From assembly GCF_000831645.3 (NCBI RefSeq), contig NZ_CP012559.1:248001-312000 (forward strand): a stretch of 64,000 nt of DNA. The letters are read 5' to 3'. Shown here piece after piece: positions 16,360-25,290 of this stretch (its first letter is position 1; every line of letters starts with the position of its first letter). A program made the position numbers and the translations under genes. The notes beneath the pieces are model-generated. The model saw nothing but the letters and a program-made list of their open reading frames with translations, had not been told where the DNA came from and searched no databases. The DNA comes from Companilactobacillus heilongjiangensis (GTDB taxonomy: Bacteria; Bacillota; Bacilli; Lactobacillales; Lactobacillaceae).

Positions 16360-17279
16360 TTTATTTTCCATATTTTCGCGGTCGAATGTATGATTTACTG
16401 GCTCTAAAGGAATTATGCGAACAGAAGCAATTGAGTTCCAAAATTGTGCCGATTATTGAGCCAGTCCGTGATTCCAAGGAATTGCAGCAGACGGTCCAGA
16501 CGTTCATTGACCATGAGCAGCCATTTAGCGTGATAGCTAATCCCCAAGTTAGTGTGTATGGATTAAACGATACGAAACTTTATCCACTGCCAGATGTTAA
16601 TAACTTGGATTTTTATTATCCGAGTGCCATTTTGGCAGCTGATTTCAGCAGTGATTTTGTTAAAACTGGGAAAAACCAACAATCATTGTTGATAGCTAAG
16701 AATTATGAACTGTTGAAAGCATATAAAGGTACACCTGTTTTGAAAGCTGTGGATAAGGTGTTGATACCAGACGTAGCGCGGATTCATAAGATAGTTGGAC
16801 AGCAGGCAGCGTCGTTGACTGATCCGTTGACGTTCGTTCGTCATGTGGAAGATTATGCCGACTTAGATGATGAGTTCTTCGAACCGGCCGATTGGTACCA
16901 TCAAATTGGAAATTATAATGGATTCGGTGATTACTCGATGGTTGGACACGTTTATTTTGATAAGGGTATGCCGTCACGCGCCATTGCGTTGCATTTAATT
17001 TATGTCACCAAAGATGGCACGTTGCGAATCCACCATTTTGTTTCGGATAGTAATGAGAAAATGAGTGGTCAAAAGGATAAGTTTTTCGAAGCGTTACGAA
17101 AGATGATTGCTTGGTGTTCAGAGAATATTAAAGGATTGAACGCGACGCCAGCTTTGGCAGAATTATTGGAGTACGGTAATCACGATAAATTTCCCGGTCT
17201 AGGGATGGTCAAAAAGTTATCATTGATGCATCATTTAGAACTAATGAATCGATTATTGAATTTAGACAAAAAAAGCTGA
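16356..17279 (+). CDS. sce7725-like protein (beta-protein family), unknown function
   Basis: 307 residues, starting MIYFPYFRGRMYDLLALKEL, the hallmark start of sce7725-family proteins (FPYFRG, ELLAL). The middle (KIVPIIEPVRDSKELQQTVQ, VIANPQVSVYG) also matches the phage-type beta-protein family. Function is unknown. Relatives elsewhere are often next to the nuclease-like sce7726; here the neighbour is a different nuclease-fold protein, with which it shares an ATGA overlap. The tight coupling in a helicase-nuclease operon suggests a DNA-processing or defence role, which is inference. No membrane segments or signal peptide. Confidence 0.75.
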   Translation: MIYFPYFRGRMYDLLALKELCEQKQLSSKIVPIIEPVRDSKELQQTVQTFIDHEQPFSVIANPQVSVYGLNDTKLYPLPDVNNLDFYYPSAILAADFSSDFVKTGKNQQSLLIAKNYELLKAYKGTPVLKAVDKVLIPDVARIHKIVGQQAASLTDPLTFVRHVEDYADLDDEFFEPADWYHQIGNYNGFGDYSMVGHVYFDKGMPSRAIALHLIYVTKDGTLRIHHFVSDSNEKMSGQKDKFFEALRKMIAWCSENIKGLNATPALAELLEYGNHDKFPGLGMVKKLSLMHHLELMNRLLNLDKKS

Positions 17280-17310
17280 TAACCACGAATTGTGATTACC
17301 AGTTTTTTTT
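17276..17310 (+). terminator. Rho-independent terminator ending the helicase operon
   Basis: CTGATAACCAC pairs with GTGATTACCAG (two mismatches), then eight T. It overlaps the final codons of the convergent dehydrogenase gene. Confidence 0.85.
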
Positions 17311-18172
17311 ACCACCATAATTTAATTAATGCTTGAGTACCATCATCACCGAGTTTTTGTTCATCGACTAATGTTTCGTAAAGTTTCTTAGCTTGTTTAG
17401 TTGATGGAAGGTCAAGACCCATTTTTTCACTTTCATCGAGCGCAATACGCAAGTCCTTCAAGAAATGTTTGGAATAAAATCCCGGTTTGAAATCATTATT
17501 TAGAATTCTGGGACCATAATTTTCCAAACTCCAGTTGTCGCCACCGCCGCCTTCAACAGTTTCTAAGACTGCTGAAAGATCAAGTCCAGCGGCTTTAGCA
17601 TAAACAAACATTTCAGTTAAACCAGTCATAGTTCCAGCAATCATAATCTGGTTAGCCATTTTCGCATGTTGACCGGCACCGTAAGAACCGAAGTAGTGAT
17701 TAGTTTTACCAATAATATTGAAGATTGGTTGAAGTGTTTCGAAAGCCTTTTTGGAACCACCAACCATGATAGTTAATTTTCCATCACGAGCACCGACATC
17801 GCCACCAGAAACAGGAGCGTCAATACATTCAACGCCAATGGATTGAGCTTTCTCACCGATTTTTTTAGCCAAGGTAGGTGTACTTGTTGTCATATCAACG
17901 ACAATTTTGCCCTCACTTAGGCCAGCGATGATACCATTGTCCTTGAAGTAAACATCTTCAACGTCCTTGGGAAAACCGACCATTGAAAAAATAATGTCAG
18001 CATTTTCGGCAACGTCCTTAGGATTAGCAAACCATTTGGCACCTTCATTGATCAAAGGTTCAGCCCGAGACTTCGTTCGAGTATAAATATCAACATCATA
18101 ATGGGCCTTGAGCAGATTATTAATAATACCGCTACCCATAACACCAGTACCAATAAATCCGATTTTTTGCAT
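17309..18172 (-). CDS. NAD(P)-dependent beta-hydroxyacid dehydrogenase
   Basis: 287 residues of the 3-hydroxyisobutyrate / tartronate semialdehyde reductase family. GFIGTGVMGSGIINNL is the dinucleotide-binding loop, DAPVSGGDVGARDGKLTIMVGG is the substrate signature, GAGQHAKMANQIMIAGTM holds the catalytic lysine, and KDLRIALDESEKMGLDLP is the C-terminal signature. Which acid it uses (hydroxyisobutyrate, glyoxylate, succinic semialdehyde) cannot be told. The start ATG at 18172 is preceded by GGAGGT on the minus strand. It is a lone gene, convergent with the helicase operon; CLR-7 lies 52 bases upstream in the same orientation. Confidence 0.87.
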   Translation of the reverse strand: MQKIGFIGTGVMGSGIINNLLKAHYDVDIYTRTKSRAEPLINEGAKWFANPKDVAENADIIFSMVGFPKDVEDVYFKDNGIIAGLSEGKIVVDMTTSTPTLAKKIGEKAQSIGVECIDAPVSGGDVGARDGKLTIMVGGSKKAFETLQPIFNIIGKTNHYFGSYGAGQHAKMANQIMIAGTMTGLTEMFVYAKAAGLDLSAVLETVEGGGGDNWSLENYGPRILNNDFKPGFYSKHFLKDLRIALDESEKMGLDLPSTKQAKKLYETLVDEQKLGDDGTQALIKLWW

Positions 18173-18224
18173 TGTATATGACCTCCATTGGAATATTCAA
18201 AGTTTGAAAGATTATTGAAGTATA

Positions 18225-18404
18225 CCGTTTCCAGAGTTGAGAGTATTCATTCTGCTGCGCGGCACGGCTCGAGCCAAAGTGCGGTCTCGAACCTCGGTTG
18301 AAGCCTTTCCAAAATACGGAAAGTCTCCAACACGTCCGGTGGCGTAAGAGCTAAAGCTCTAACGCCACTTTCGCTGCAGATGAATACTCTCAGCTCTTCC
18401 AACT
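18225..18404 (-). repeat. CLR-7, cloverleaf repeat, minus orientation
   Basis: Full-length copy of the GTTGGAAGAGCTGAGAG subgroup. P1 pairs GAGTTGAGAGTATTCAT with ATGAATACTCTCAGCTC. P2 is GGCGTAAGAGC with a TAAA loop, a covarying form of the ATGGC version. The right end faces the dehydrogenase start, and the left end faces CLR-8 about 200 bases away. Confidence 0.92.
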
Positions 18405-18600
18405 CATTTATCTTTGTGAATGATAATCAAATAATGATTTTGTATTACTTAATAAATCGTTACTATAACTGTAGCAACAGTATTTATGTGTGATTTTCGT
18501 CCTTCAATCTTTAACTATCTCTATTATAAATGATGAGAGCGTGGAATTTTCTTGAGTTAGAAAATTTGTATAATGTAACCTTCAATTATTACTGACTGAC

Positions 18601-18794
18601 TAGTCGGAAGAGCTGGGAAATATTTGTGTGCCGTGGTAGTGGTATAAGAACGGGAGATTCCTCCCGTTCTTATACCACCGGACGTGTTTGGAGACTTGAC
18701 GAACTTTGTCAAGGCTTCAAACCGAGGTTCGAGACCGCTCTTTGGCTCGGACCGTTCCGCACAGCTTGAGAATATTTCCCAGCTCTGGAGACGG
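18601..18794 (+). repeat. CLR-8, cloverleaf repeat, plus orientation
   Basis: Near-identical to CLR-2. P2 reads GTGGTATAAGAACGGGAG with a full complement: relative to CLR-2 the fifth stem pair T-A became A-T on both arms. It lies 133 bases before the YitT start. Confidence 0.93.
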
Positions 18795-18927
18795 AATATT
18801 TAGACTAATTATAGAGTGCAAAAAAACTTATCAACAATAATCTGCTTAAGGTATTTTTTCAGGTGCCTTGTTTGCTATAATTCAGGTGATGTGTAATCAA
18901 ATCTAAATAGATGTGGGAGGGGATTTC

Positions 18928-19779
18928 ATGACATTTGTGAAGAACTATTATAAAAGTATTTTAGCAGCTTTATTTTATGGAATAACCTCGGCTTTAGGTA
19001 TTCAATTACTTCTACAGCCGGCCAAGCTTTATACCAGTGGTGTTACTGGTGCATCACAGTTGATTGTCAACTTGTTAAATGAATTTGCTCATATGGATAC
19101 ACCAGTTTATCTGTGGTATGCATTGTTGAATTTGCCACTTATATTGTTGGCATGGTTCAAATTAGGTAGAAAGTTTACGATTTTATCAATAATATCCGTT
19201 GTTTCAGCATCACTCTTCATCTTGATTGTTCCACTATATCCATTAACAAAAGATCCACTTTTATCAGCAGTCTTTGGTGGAATCCTTTCTGGAGCAGGGA
19301 TTGGACTGTGTTTCCGTTACGGATTCTCAACAGGTGGGACCGATATTATCGCCTTGATTGTTCAAAAGAGTACCGGTCGTTCAGTTGGTCAAGTTAGTTT
19401 TGCTATTAATGCAATCATTATTACAATCGCTGGTTTTGCTTTTGGTTGGGAATTAGCTTTGTATACAATTATTTCAATTTACATTACAAATGTAGTGATT
19501 GATAAAATGTATATTCAACAACAAAAAATTACCGTTACGATCTATTCACACAAAGTCGATGATATTTCAAAAGAATTATTAAAGTCGTTAAATCGTGGAT
19601 TAACGTTGGATTATCACTTACGTGGTGCTTATTCTGGCGAAGAAATCGGATCAATTACAACTGTTTTAACAAAGTATCAGCTATTCTTTGCAAAGAAAAT
19701 TATTATGAACGTCGATCCAGATGCATTTATCAATATTCAACCAACAATGTCTATCTCTGGAAAGTTCAGCGATAACTAA
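18928..19779 (+). CDS. YitT family membrane protein (DUF161-DUF2179)
   Basis: 283 residues. Five or six hydrophobic segments fill residues ~5-185, including the family motifs GVTGASQLIVNL and LCFRYGFSTGGTDIIALI. The cytoplasmic C-terminal DUF2179 domain follows (VTIYSHKVDDISKELLKSLNRGLT). YitT proteins are widespread in Firmicutes; substrate unknown, probably a transporter with a ligand-sensing tail. The ATG at 18928 was chosen since GGGAGGGG precedes it by 7 bases; the in-frame ATG at 18913 precedes that site. Single-gene transcript with a terminator after it. Confidence 0.88.
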   Translation: MTFVKNYYKSILAALFYGITSALGIQLLLQPAKLYTSGVTGASQLIVNLLNEFAHMDTPVYLWYALLNLPLILLAWFKLGRKFTILSIISVVSASLFILIVPLYPLTKDPLLSAVFGGILSGAGIGLCFRYGFSTGGTDIIALIVQKSTGRSVGQVSFAINAIIITIAGFAFGWELALYTIISIYITNVVIDKMYIQQQKITVTIYSHKVDDISKELLKSLNRGLTLDYHLRGAYSGEEIGSITTVLTKYQLFFAKKIIMNVDPDAFINIQPTMSISGKFSDN

Positions 19780-19807
19780 AGAAGCCGCTTATGGCTAATA
19801 ACTTTAT

Positions 19808-19851
19808 AAGTCGAGTAATTCCAATTTATCTTGGAAGAACTCGACTTTTTT
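19808..19851 (+). terminator. Rho-independent terminator after yitT-like gene
   Basis: AAGTCGAGT and ATTCCAA pair with TTGGAA and ACTCGACTT, followed by TTTT. Confidence 0.9.
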
Positions 19852-19865
19852 ACTGTGCAAAATTA

Positions 19866-19880
19866 AATTAGTCGGAAGAA
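19866..19880 (+). repeat. Solitary CLR left-end fragment
   Basis: AATTAGTCGGAAGA matches the CLR left end and then stops; the following sequence is unique. It may be a decayed insertion. Confidence 0.5.
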
Positions 19881-19988
19881 ATGATATACCAAAGTCAAAT
19901 TAGAATATAAAAATCACCCTTTATTGAATCCGGTAACCGCTCAAAAGATAATATACTGTATGCAAGAAGTGACAAGGAGATTTTGAAT

Positions 19989-20579
19989 ATGAAAACAATT
20001 ATTTATACTCATCCATATGCGGGTAGCTTTAACCATGAGATTTTAAATAGATTGTCGAATTCTTTTTCAAAAAATGATGAAGAGTTTGAAATAATCAATC
20101 CTTATGCCGACAACTTCAATCCAACTTTGACCGATGCAGAATTAAAGCTTTACAGTCAGGGCAAAACAGATGACGAATTAGTTAGAAGGTATCAACGCAG
20201 AATTGCGGCCTCTGATGAGTTGATTTTTATTTTCCCAATTTGGTGGCAAGGTACACCCGCAATGCTAAAGGGATTTTTAGATAAAACGATGTTAAAAGGC
20301 TTTGCCTATAACGAAGATAATGGTTGGAAAGGCTTATTAACGTACATTAAGCGGGTTACCGTTATAACGACATCAACCGTGCCCGAGTCATATTTAGAAA
20401 AGAATTGTGGCAATCCAATCAAAGATGTTTTCATTAATAGAACCTTAGCCGATTTAGGAATTGATCCAAAGACGGTTAACTGGATACATTTTGGTGAAGC
20501 CAATGTAACAACAGACGAAAAAAGAGAAAAGTTTTTAGATGAAGTACCGCAGCTTTATGCCAAGAATATTAAAGGATAA
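19989..20579 (+). CDS. Flavodoxin-fold NAD(P)H oxidoreductase (quinone reductase/KefF type)
   Basis: 196 residues. The protein has the Flavodoxin_2 pattern: TIIYTHPYAGSFNHEIL with the FMN/FAD phosphate-binding region, ELIFIFPIWWQGTPAMLKGFLD (the flavin-ring-binding PIWW motif common to NQO-like proteins), and VTVITTSTVPESYL. It likely transfers a hydride from NAD(P)H to quinones or similar acceptors. The start ATG at 19989 is 8 bases after AAGGAGA; an in-frame TTG at 19983 is too close to that site. Lone gene; CLR-9 remnant follows 35 bases after the stop. Confidence 0.85.
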   Translation: MKTIIYTHPYAGSFNHEILNRLSNSFSKNDEEFEIINPYADNFNPTLTDAELKLYSQGKTDDELVRRYQRRIAASDELIFIFPIWWQGTPAMLKGFLDKTMLKGFAYNEDNGWKGLLTYIKRVTVITTSTVPESYLEKNCGNPIKDVFINRTLADLGIDPKTVNWIHFGEANVTTDEKREKFLDEVPQLYAKNIKG

Positions 20580-20614
20580 AAGATTTACATTAACGTGTAG
20601 TATCAGTAAATATT

Positions 20615-20657
20615 CTGTCTACAGAGCTGGGAAATATTTCCCAGTTCCTCCGACTAG
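20615..20657 (-). repeat. CLR-9, internal-deletion derivative
   Basis: Only 43 bases remain: the right end (TGTCTACAGAGCTGGG), a single P1 hairpin and the left end (CCTCCGACTAG). Everything from P2 to P4 is gone, so the two arms of P1 now form a short stem-loop, GAGCTGGGAAATATTTCCCAG-like. Position and orientation match full copies placed after gene ends. Confidence 0.85.
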
Positions 20658-20670
20658 TTAATCCATATTA

Positions 20671-20750
20671 ATTGAATCTAAAAGTATTCAATTGTTTTTG
20701 TTCTCAGCTAATTTTATATACTGAAATATAATCTATGCGAATATATATAA
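20671..20750 (+). repeat. Module S copy 2
   Basis: Contains GTATTCAATTGTTTTTGTTC, then TATATACTGAAATATAATC, then TATGCGAATAT. It matches copy 1 (reverse strand) block by block and lies next to the left end of CLR-9. Confidence 0.7.
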
Positions 20751-20763
20751 CTGAATGAAAGTT

Positions 20764-20815
20764 AAAAAAGTACAACCATAACTGTTTTCGCAACAATTAT
20801 AGTTGTACTTTATTA
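20764..20815 (+). terminator. Bidirectional terminator-like hairpin
   Basis: AAAGTACAACCATAA pairs with TTATAGTTGTACTTT, A-rich before and T-rich after. It lies 185 bases past the oxidoreductase stop, so it may end that transcript after the CLR-9 remnant and module S. Confidence 0.75.
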
Positions 20816-20980
20816 TTTATTTTAAAAATTGAATTAGTTGGAAGAGCTTAGAATATTCATATGCCGCGAAAGTGGCGTTATGGCTTTAACCATTACACCA
20901 CCGGGCGTGTTGGAGGCTTGCCGGGTTTGCAAGGCTTCAACCGAGGTACGAGACCGTACTTTGGCTCGGACCGTACCGCG

Positions 20981-22866
20981 GTGCGCCTGGCATGGGCGTT
21001 AACTTAGAGGTGAAAGTCCTCTGTGAACCGTAGTAGTCGGAATCACTAGCTTAGGACAAGGGTGTCCATCGTGAGGTGGAATCTGAAGGAAGTCCAAGGC
21101 AAAGTACCGAGCTGATGTACAAGAAGTGGCTATAAGGCTGGATTTGCAGGATAAGGGTGCCGCGGAATTCAAATCCGATCACTACTGCAAGGGCAAATCA
21201 AGTAGAGCCAACAGCTACATGGTACGAAAGTTAACGTTCTTACCCAGGGAGGTCTGTATCGAATGTCTGGCAAGGACTCGAAATGAGTCCTACAGACAAA
21301 TTAGGCCGTGATGTCTAACTGAACGATGCAGAAGTCAGCAGAGGTCATAGTAGTCGCTTTGCGACGAAGGACTGAACATTAATAATTCTTTTCGATATTG
21401 GAGGTGGAAGCGATGCGACAATCGCAGAAAATAGAATGTAAATTCGACCATTTTAATGCTCACATATGTGAACAAATGATGGTACGTAGCGCCGCTTCTG
21501 GCGAAAATACGAATAAGAATGGCATTTCATTTAAGCAACTAGTTTTAGATGAAAATAATCTCAATAGAGCCTATAAGCGAGTCAAGGAAAACAAGGGTGG
21601 AGCTGGCATAGATGGAATGACTGTCTATGACTTGTTCGACTATATTCGTAAGAACAAGGAAGCACTACTTAAGTCCTTAAGTGATTCAACTTATAAACCT
21701 AGCCCCGTCAAAAGGGTAGAAATACCTAAGCCAAATGGGACTATGCGTAAGCTTGGTATACCAACAGTCTTCGACCGTGTGGTACAACAAGCAGTGGCGC
21801 AGGTTATGAGCCCTATCTTTGAGAAAATCTTCTCTAACAACAGCTTTGGATTTAGACCAAATCGAAGTGCCCATGACGCAGTAAAACAGGTTGTGAGTTT
21901 TTACAAGCAAGGCTATCACGTTGTGATAGACCTTGACCTAAAGTCTTACTTCGACACGGTGAACCATGATTTACTTATCAAGTTCATCAAGCAATATACT
22001 GATGATGAATGGTTGTTAAATCTAATTCGTAAGTTCCTAACCAGTGGCGTAATGGATGGAAAACTATTTCAAGAAATGGAAAAAGGTACGCCTCAAGGCG
22101 GTAACCTTTCTCCACTCTTGGCCAACATATATTTAAATGAGCTGGACAAGTTATTGACCACCCGTGGTCATAAATTCGTCCGCTACGCTGATGACTGTAA
22201 TATTTATGTCAAAAGTAAACGAGCAGGAAGAAGAGTCCTGAATAGTATTTCAAGGTTCCTAGAAAGTGGTTTAAAGCTAACTTTAAACCAAGAAAAGACC
22301 AAAATTACAGTGCCAACAAAGTCAAAGTTTTTAGGATTCTCTTTAGGCTTTACCAACAAGGGCGTATGTTTACGCCCGAGCTATCAAGCCGAAAAGAGGG
22401 TCAAGCAATCGCTAAGAAAACTCACAAAGAGGAATCGAGGTCGAAAGCTTGAAGTTATCCTGAAAGAAATAAGACAAAAGATGGTTGGATGGCTCAATTA
22501 CTATGGAATTGGTGCGATGAAGGATTTTATCAGAAAACTTGATTCTTGGTTGCGAGCACGTATTAGACAATATATTTGGAAGTCATGGAAAAGACCCAAA
22601 GCAAAGTATAGGAAGTTGGTTAAATTAGGCGTGACACGGCGTCAAGCGTTTATCTGTGCAAACTCCAGTAAAGGATACTGGCGAACAGCGCACAGCAGTG
22701 TGGTGCAACACGCCCTAAGCAAGAAAAAGCTAGAATCTTTTGGCCTAATAGACATGACCAAAAGACTCCAGTCTTTGCAAAATGCTTAAATTAATGAACC
22801 GCCGTATACGGAACCGTACGTACGGTGGTGTGAGAGGTCGGTATCGTGAGATACCTCCTACTCGAT
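20981..22866 (+). mobile_element. Complete group II intron inserted in CLR-10
   Basis: 1886 bases. The 5' end GTGCGCC fits the GUGYG consensus, and the 3' end is CTCGAT. An ORF for the maturase lies in domain IV. Domain V (22797-22830) has the expected hairpin with a CGC triad at 22800-22802 facing GTG at 22825-22827. A domain VI stem (GGTATC/GATACC region) follows, with a candidate branch A at 22860. The CGC triad and insertion beside a stem-loop resemble group IIC introns, but the protein (YADDCNIYV) may belong to another bacterial class. Boundaries are fixed by comparison with intact CLRs. Confidence 0.93.
21413..22789 (+). CDS. ltrA: Group II intron reverse transcriptase/maturase
   Basis: 458 residues. 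Reverse transcriptase motifs in order: GIDGMTVYD, PVKRVEIPKPNGTMRKLGIPT, VVQQAVAQV, FGFRPNRSAHDAV, VIDLDLKSYFDTVNHD, GTPQGGNLSPLLANIYLNELD, FVRYADDCNIYVKS (catalytic YADD) and LNQEKTKI. A maturase X domain with GWLNYYGIGAM follows. I see no HNH endonuclease domain (no Cys-Cys pairs at the C-terminus), so integration would rely on nicked or single-stranded targets. ATG 21413 follows GGAGGTGGA. The frame is intact, so the intron may be active. The codon use is close to that of its neighbours. Confidence 0.93.
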   Translation: MRQSQKIECKFDHFNAHICEQMMVRSAASGENTNKNGISFKQLVLDENNLNRAYKRVKENKGGAGIDGMTVYDLFDYIRKNKEALLKSLSDSTYKPSPVKRVEIPKPNGTMRKLGIPTVFDRVVQQAVAQVMSPIFEKIFSNNSFGFRPNRSAHDAVKQVVSFYKQGYHVVIDLDLKSYFDTVNHDLLIKFIKQYTDDEWLLNLIRKFLTSGVMDGKLFQEMEKGTPQGGNLSPLLANIYLNELDKLLTTRGHKFVRYADDCNIYVKSKRAGRRVLNSISRFLESGLKLTLNQEKTKITVPTKSKFLGFSLGFTNKGVCLRPSYQAEKRVKQSLRKLTKRNRGRKLEVILKEIRQKMVGWLNYYGIGAMKDFIRKLDSWLRARIRQYIWKSWKRPKAKYRKLVKLGVTRRQAFICANSSKGYWRTAHSSVVQHALSKKKLESFGLIDMTKRLQSLQNA

Positions 22867-23032
22867 CAGCAGATGAATATTCTAAGCTCTGGAAACGGAA
22901 AACGGCAATAAACTCAATATAACGCCAACCAATGTTGCTATTATTTGATGGTCGTTATAATATTTCCCTAGATATTAAAAATAAATGGTTTAAAATACAT
23001 ATTATGATTATAAGATGAGGATGTTTTATTTA

Positions 23033-24916
23033 ATGCATAAAAAAATTAATGTCTTAGGAATTTTGCAGATACTATTTATGATAGCATCGTCTTTCGCTGT
23101 GGGGATTGTTTTAAACTACGCTCAAACTAATGATTTTCTATTTACAATGTCAATCGTACTGTTAAGTAATTTGAATACGTATTTATTAACCGTCTTGATT
23201 TTATTTATAATTTATTTGGGGTTATATGGATTATTCAATCGATTTTTCTATGCTTCAGCGTTCTACTTTATCTTCTTTTTGATTTACGCTGTGGCCGATC
23301 GTTTGAAAGTTACTTATCGTTCCGAACCCGTTTTGCCAAGTGATCTCTTACTATTGAAGAACATCAAGAGTTTGATGTCAATGGTAACGGCGAAGCTAAT
23401 TGTTGCGATGATTGTCGTATTTATCGTGGCAGTTGGCTTGTTTATCTTGTTAGAACGTCATTTTGGAAAGTTAACAATGCGTTTTAGACCCGTTACAAGA
23501 CTGATCTTTATTGCGTTGACTGCTTTCAGTATCGGGATATTTTATACAGCCAGTGATACTAATTCAGCAACTTATAAAATCTTAGCTGCAACGGGTTACA
23601 CAAATTTGGACTCAAATATTAATAAATCAGCTAATACTAATGGTCCAATGCTGACGTTTTTGGGCAATATTCACGTCGATATTATGGATAAACCGAAAGG
23701 TTACAACAAACAAGCGATGGAAGATATTGTTAAGGAATATCGCAGAGAAGCTAAGAGTATCAATAAAGACCGTGATAACAACAATTTGAGCAAGCAAACA
23801 TTAATTTTTGTGTTAAGTGAAAGTTTCTCTGACCCAAATCGTGTGCCTAATATTAAGATGAATCAAGATCCAATGCCTAATATTAGAAACATCAAGGACA
23901 ATACAACTTCAGGATTGATGATGAGTTCTGGCTACGGCGGTGGGACTGCCAACATGGAGTACATGGCTTTGACCGGTTTGGCGATGAATCAATTTTCCGA
24001 TACCTTGCAATCGCCTTATACACAAGTTGTTAACAAACAAGATGATCCTATCAATATTTCTAATAACTTTAAGACTTCTGCGGCTATTCATCCTTATCAC
24101 GGTAACTTTTATAATAGAAATTCAGTCTATAGAAGTTTTGGAATCCAATCCTTTAGAAACCTTGATACTAAAGGGGATTTAGCACTTAAATACACCAACA
24201 CAATTCCGGGAATGGAATATATTAGTGATGATTCAGCCTACAAAGATGCGCTTTGGCAAATCAATCAAACAAGTGGCGGTCAATTTATCAATTTGATAAC
24301 GATGCAAAATCACATGCCATATTTGAACCAATATGCAAAAAATGACTTTAAGAATACTGGCTCAGGTGTGCTGGATAAGACGCGTGATCAAGTTAATAAT
24401 TATGCTAAAGGCGTCAGCATCACCGATACCGAAACCAAAGATTTTTTGGCTAAACTGGACAATATTAAAAAGCCAATTACGATTGTCTGGTACGGCGATC
24501 ATTTGCCAGGTATTTACGATAATGACAATATGTATGAATACAATGTTCCTGAACATGAGACGGACTATTTTATTTACAGTAATAAGTATGCTCGAGACCA
24601 CAATTACGGAACAACTAAACTAACTGATGCGACTGAAGTAACTGATCCGAACGGGTTTATTCCATTAGCATTGAAACAAATGAATCAAAAAGTCACACCT
24701 TATTATGCTTTATTGACTAAAGTACAAGAAGAAGTACCTGCGATGGCTAAAAACGTTGCCGAGGGTAGCAATTCATTGTACGTCAACAAGGATAGTAAGG
24801 AAGTAACTACGAAGGATATGACGGCTAAGCAAAAGAAATTGATTCGTGATTATGAATTGGTTCAATATGATTTAACAGCCGGCAAGAATTATTCAAAGGC
24901 CACTATCAACAAGTAG
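23033..24916 (+). CDS. LtaS-like phosphoglycerol transferase (sulfatase fold), copy 1
   Basis: 627 residues. Five N-terminal membrane helices (to ~residue 190) precede an extracellular alkaline-phosphatase-like domain. Active-site parts: LIFVLSESFSDP (metal-binding Glu), SSGYGGGTANMEYMALTG (nucleophilic Thr), HPYHGNFYNR, and VWYGDHLPG (metal-binding Asp-His). The family moves glycerol-phosphate units onto glycans or teichoic acids. ATG 23033 is favoured by alignment with copy 2 and by GAGGA 11 bases upstream; in-frame ATGs at 23015 and 23021 exist. CLR-11 starts at the base after the stop. With dltXABCD in the same window, a lipoteichoic acid theme is plausible. Confidence 0.87.
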   Translation: MHKKINVLGILQILFMIASSFAVGIVLNYAQTNDFLFTMSIVLLSNLNTYLLTVLILFIIYLGLYGLFNRFFYASAFYFIFFLIYAVADRLKVTYRSEPVLPSDLLLLKNIKSLMSMVTAKLIVAMIVVFIVAVGLFILLERHFGKLTMRFRPVTRLIFIALTAFSIGIFYTASDTNSATYKILAATGYTNLDSNINKSANTNGPMLTFLGNIHVDIMDKPKGYNKQAMEDIVKEYRREAKSINKDRDNNNLSKQTLIFVLSESFSDPNRVPNIKMNQDPMPNIRNIKDNTTSGLMMSSGYGGGTANMEYMALTGLAMNQFSDTLQSPYTQVVNKQDDPINISNNFKTSAAIHPYHGNFYNRNSVYRSFGIQSFRNLDTKGDLALKYTNTIPGMEYISDDSAYKDALWQINQTSGGQFINLITMQNHMPYLNQYAKNDFKNTGSGVLDKTRDQVNNYAKGVSITDTETKDFLAKLDNIKKPITIVWYGDHLPGIYDNDNMYEYNVPEHETDYFIYSNKYARDHNYGTTKLTDATEVTDPNGFIPLALKQMNQKVTPYYALLTKVQEEVPAMAKNVAEGSNSLYVNKDSKEVTTKDMTAKQKKLIRDYELVQYDLTAGKNYSKATINK

Positions 24917-25101
24917 GTTGCTTCCGGTTGGCAGTGATTTTTTACCAGCTATGAGGACCGGCTCGAGCCAAAGTGCGGTCTCGACCCTCGATTTGAAGCC
25001 TTGCAAAACCGGCAAGTCTCCAAAGTCGTCCTGTGGTGTAAGAGCTAAAGCTCTAACGCCACTTTCACAGCAGGTAAAAATCACTGCCAACCTCCAGCTA
25101 A
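24917..25101 (-). repeat. CLR-11, cloverleaf repeat touching a stop codon
   Basis: Full-length copy. P1 pairs GGTTGGCAGTGATTTTTTACC with GGTAAAAATCACTGCCAACC (arms of about 20). P4 shows GGCTCGAGCC. It starts immediately after the TAG of the LtaS-like gene, whose terminator comes only at 25174, so it is transcribed in that 3' UTR. Confidence 0.93.
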
Positions 25102-25173
25102 ATGTGTTTCTTAATCAAGAAGTTTTAGTATACATAATTATCGTATTCTAGAAGAAAACATCATCAACATATT

Positions 25174-25213
25174 AAAAATGTGAATTTCATTTATTGGAAT
25201 TCACATTTTTTTA
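25174..25213 (+). terminator. Rho-independent terminator downstream of CLR-11
   Basis: AAAAATGTGAATT pairs with AATTCACATTTTT, then TT. It ends the first LtaS-like transcript beyond the element. Confidence 0.9.
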
Positions 25214-25290
25214 TTACATTAATTTTAGAGTACCGTTGAAAATGGGTTACTATATAAGTTATTGAATTAATAAATAAGGGTGTTTTTATT

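Larger units (their letters stand above)
20835..22898 (+). repeat. CLR-10, cloverleaf repeat split by a group II intron
   Basis: The left part (20835-20980) carries P1 left arm, P2, P3 and P4. The right part (22867-22898) carries the P1 right arm (AGATGAATATTCTAAGCTCT) and the GGAAACGG end. Joining 20980 to 22867 recreates CCGCGCAGCAGATGAAT, as in uninterrupted copies such as CLR-17, so the intron removed or added no base. P1 keeps a matched pair of rare changes: TTAGAATATTC at left and GAATATTCTAA at right. Confidence 0.93.

Noticed and set aside
20981-22866. Insertion sequence with transposase
   Set aside because: The protein is a reverse transcriptase and the flanks fit a group II intron; no transposase gene was found in the window.
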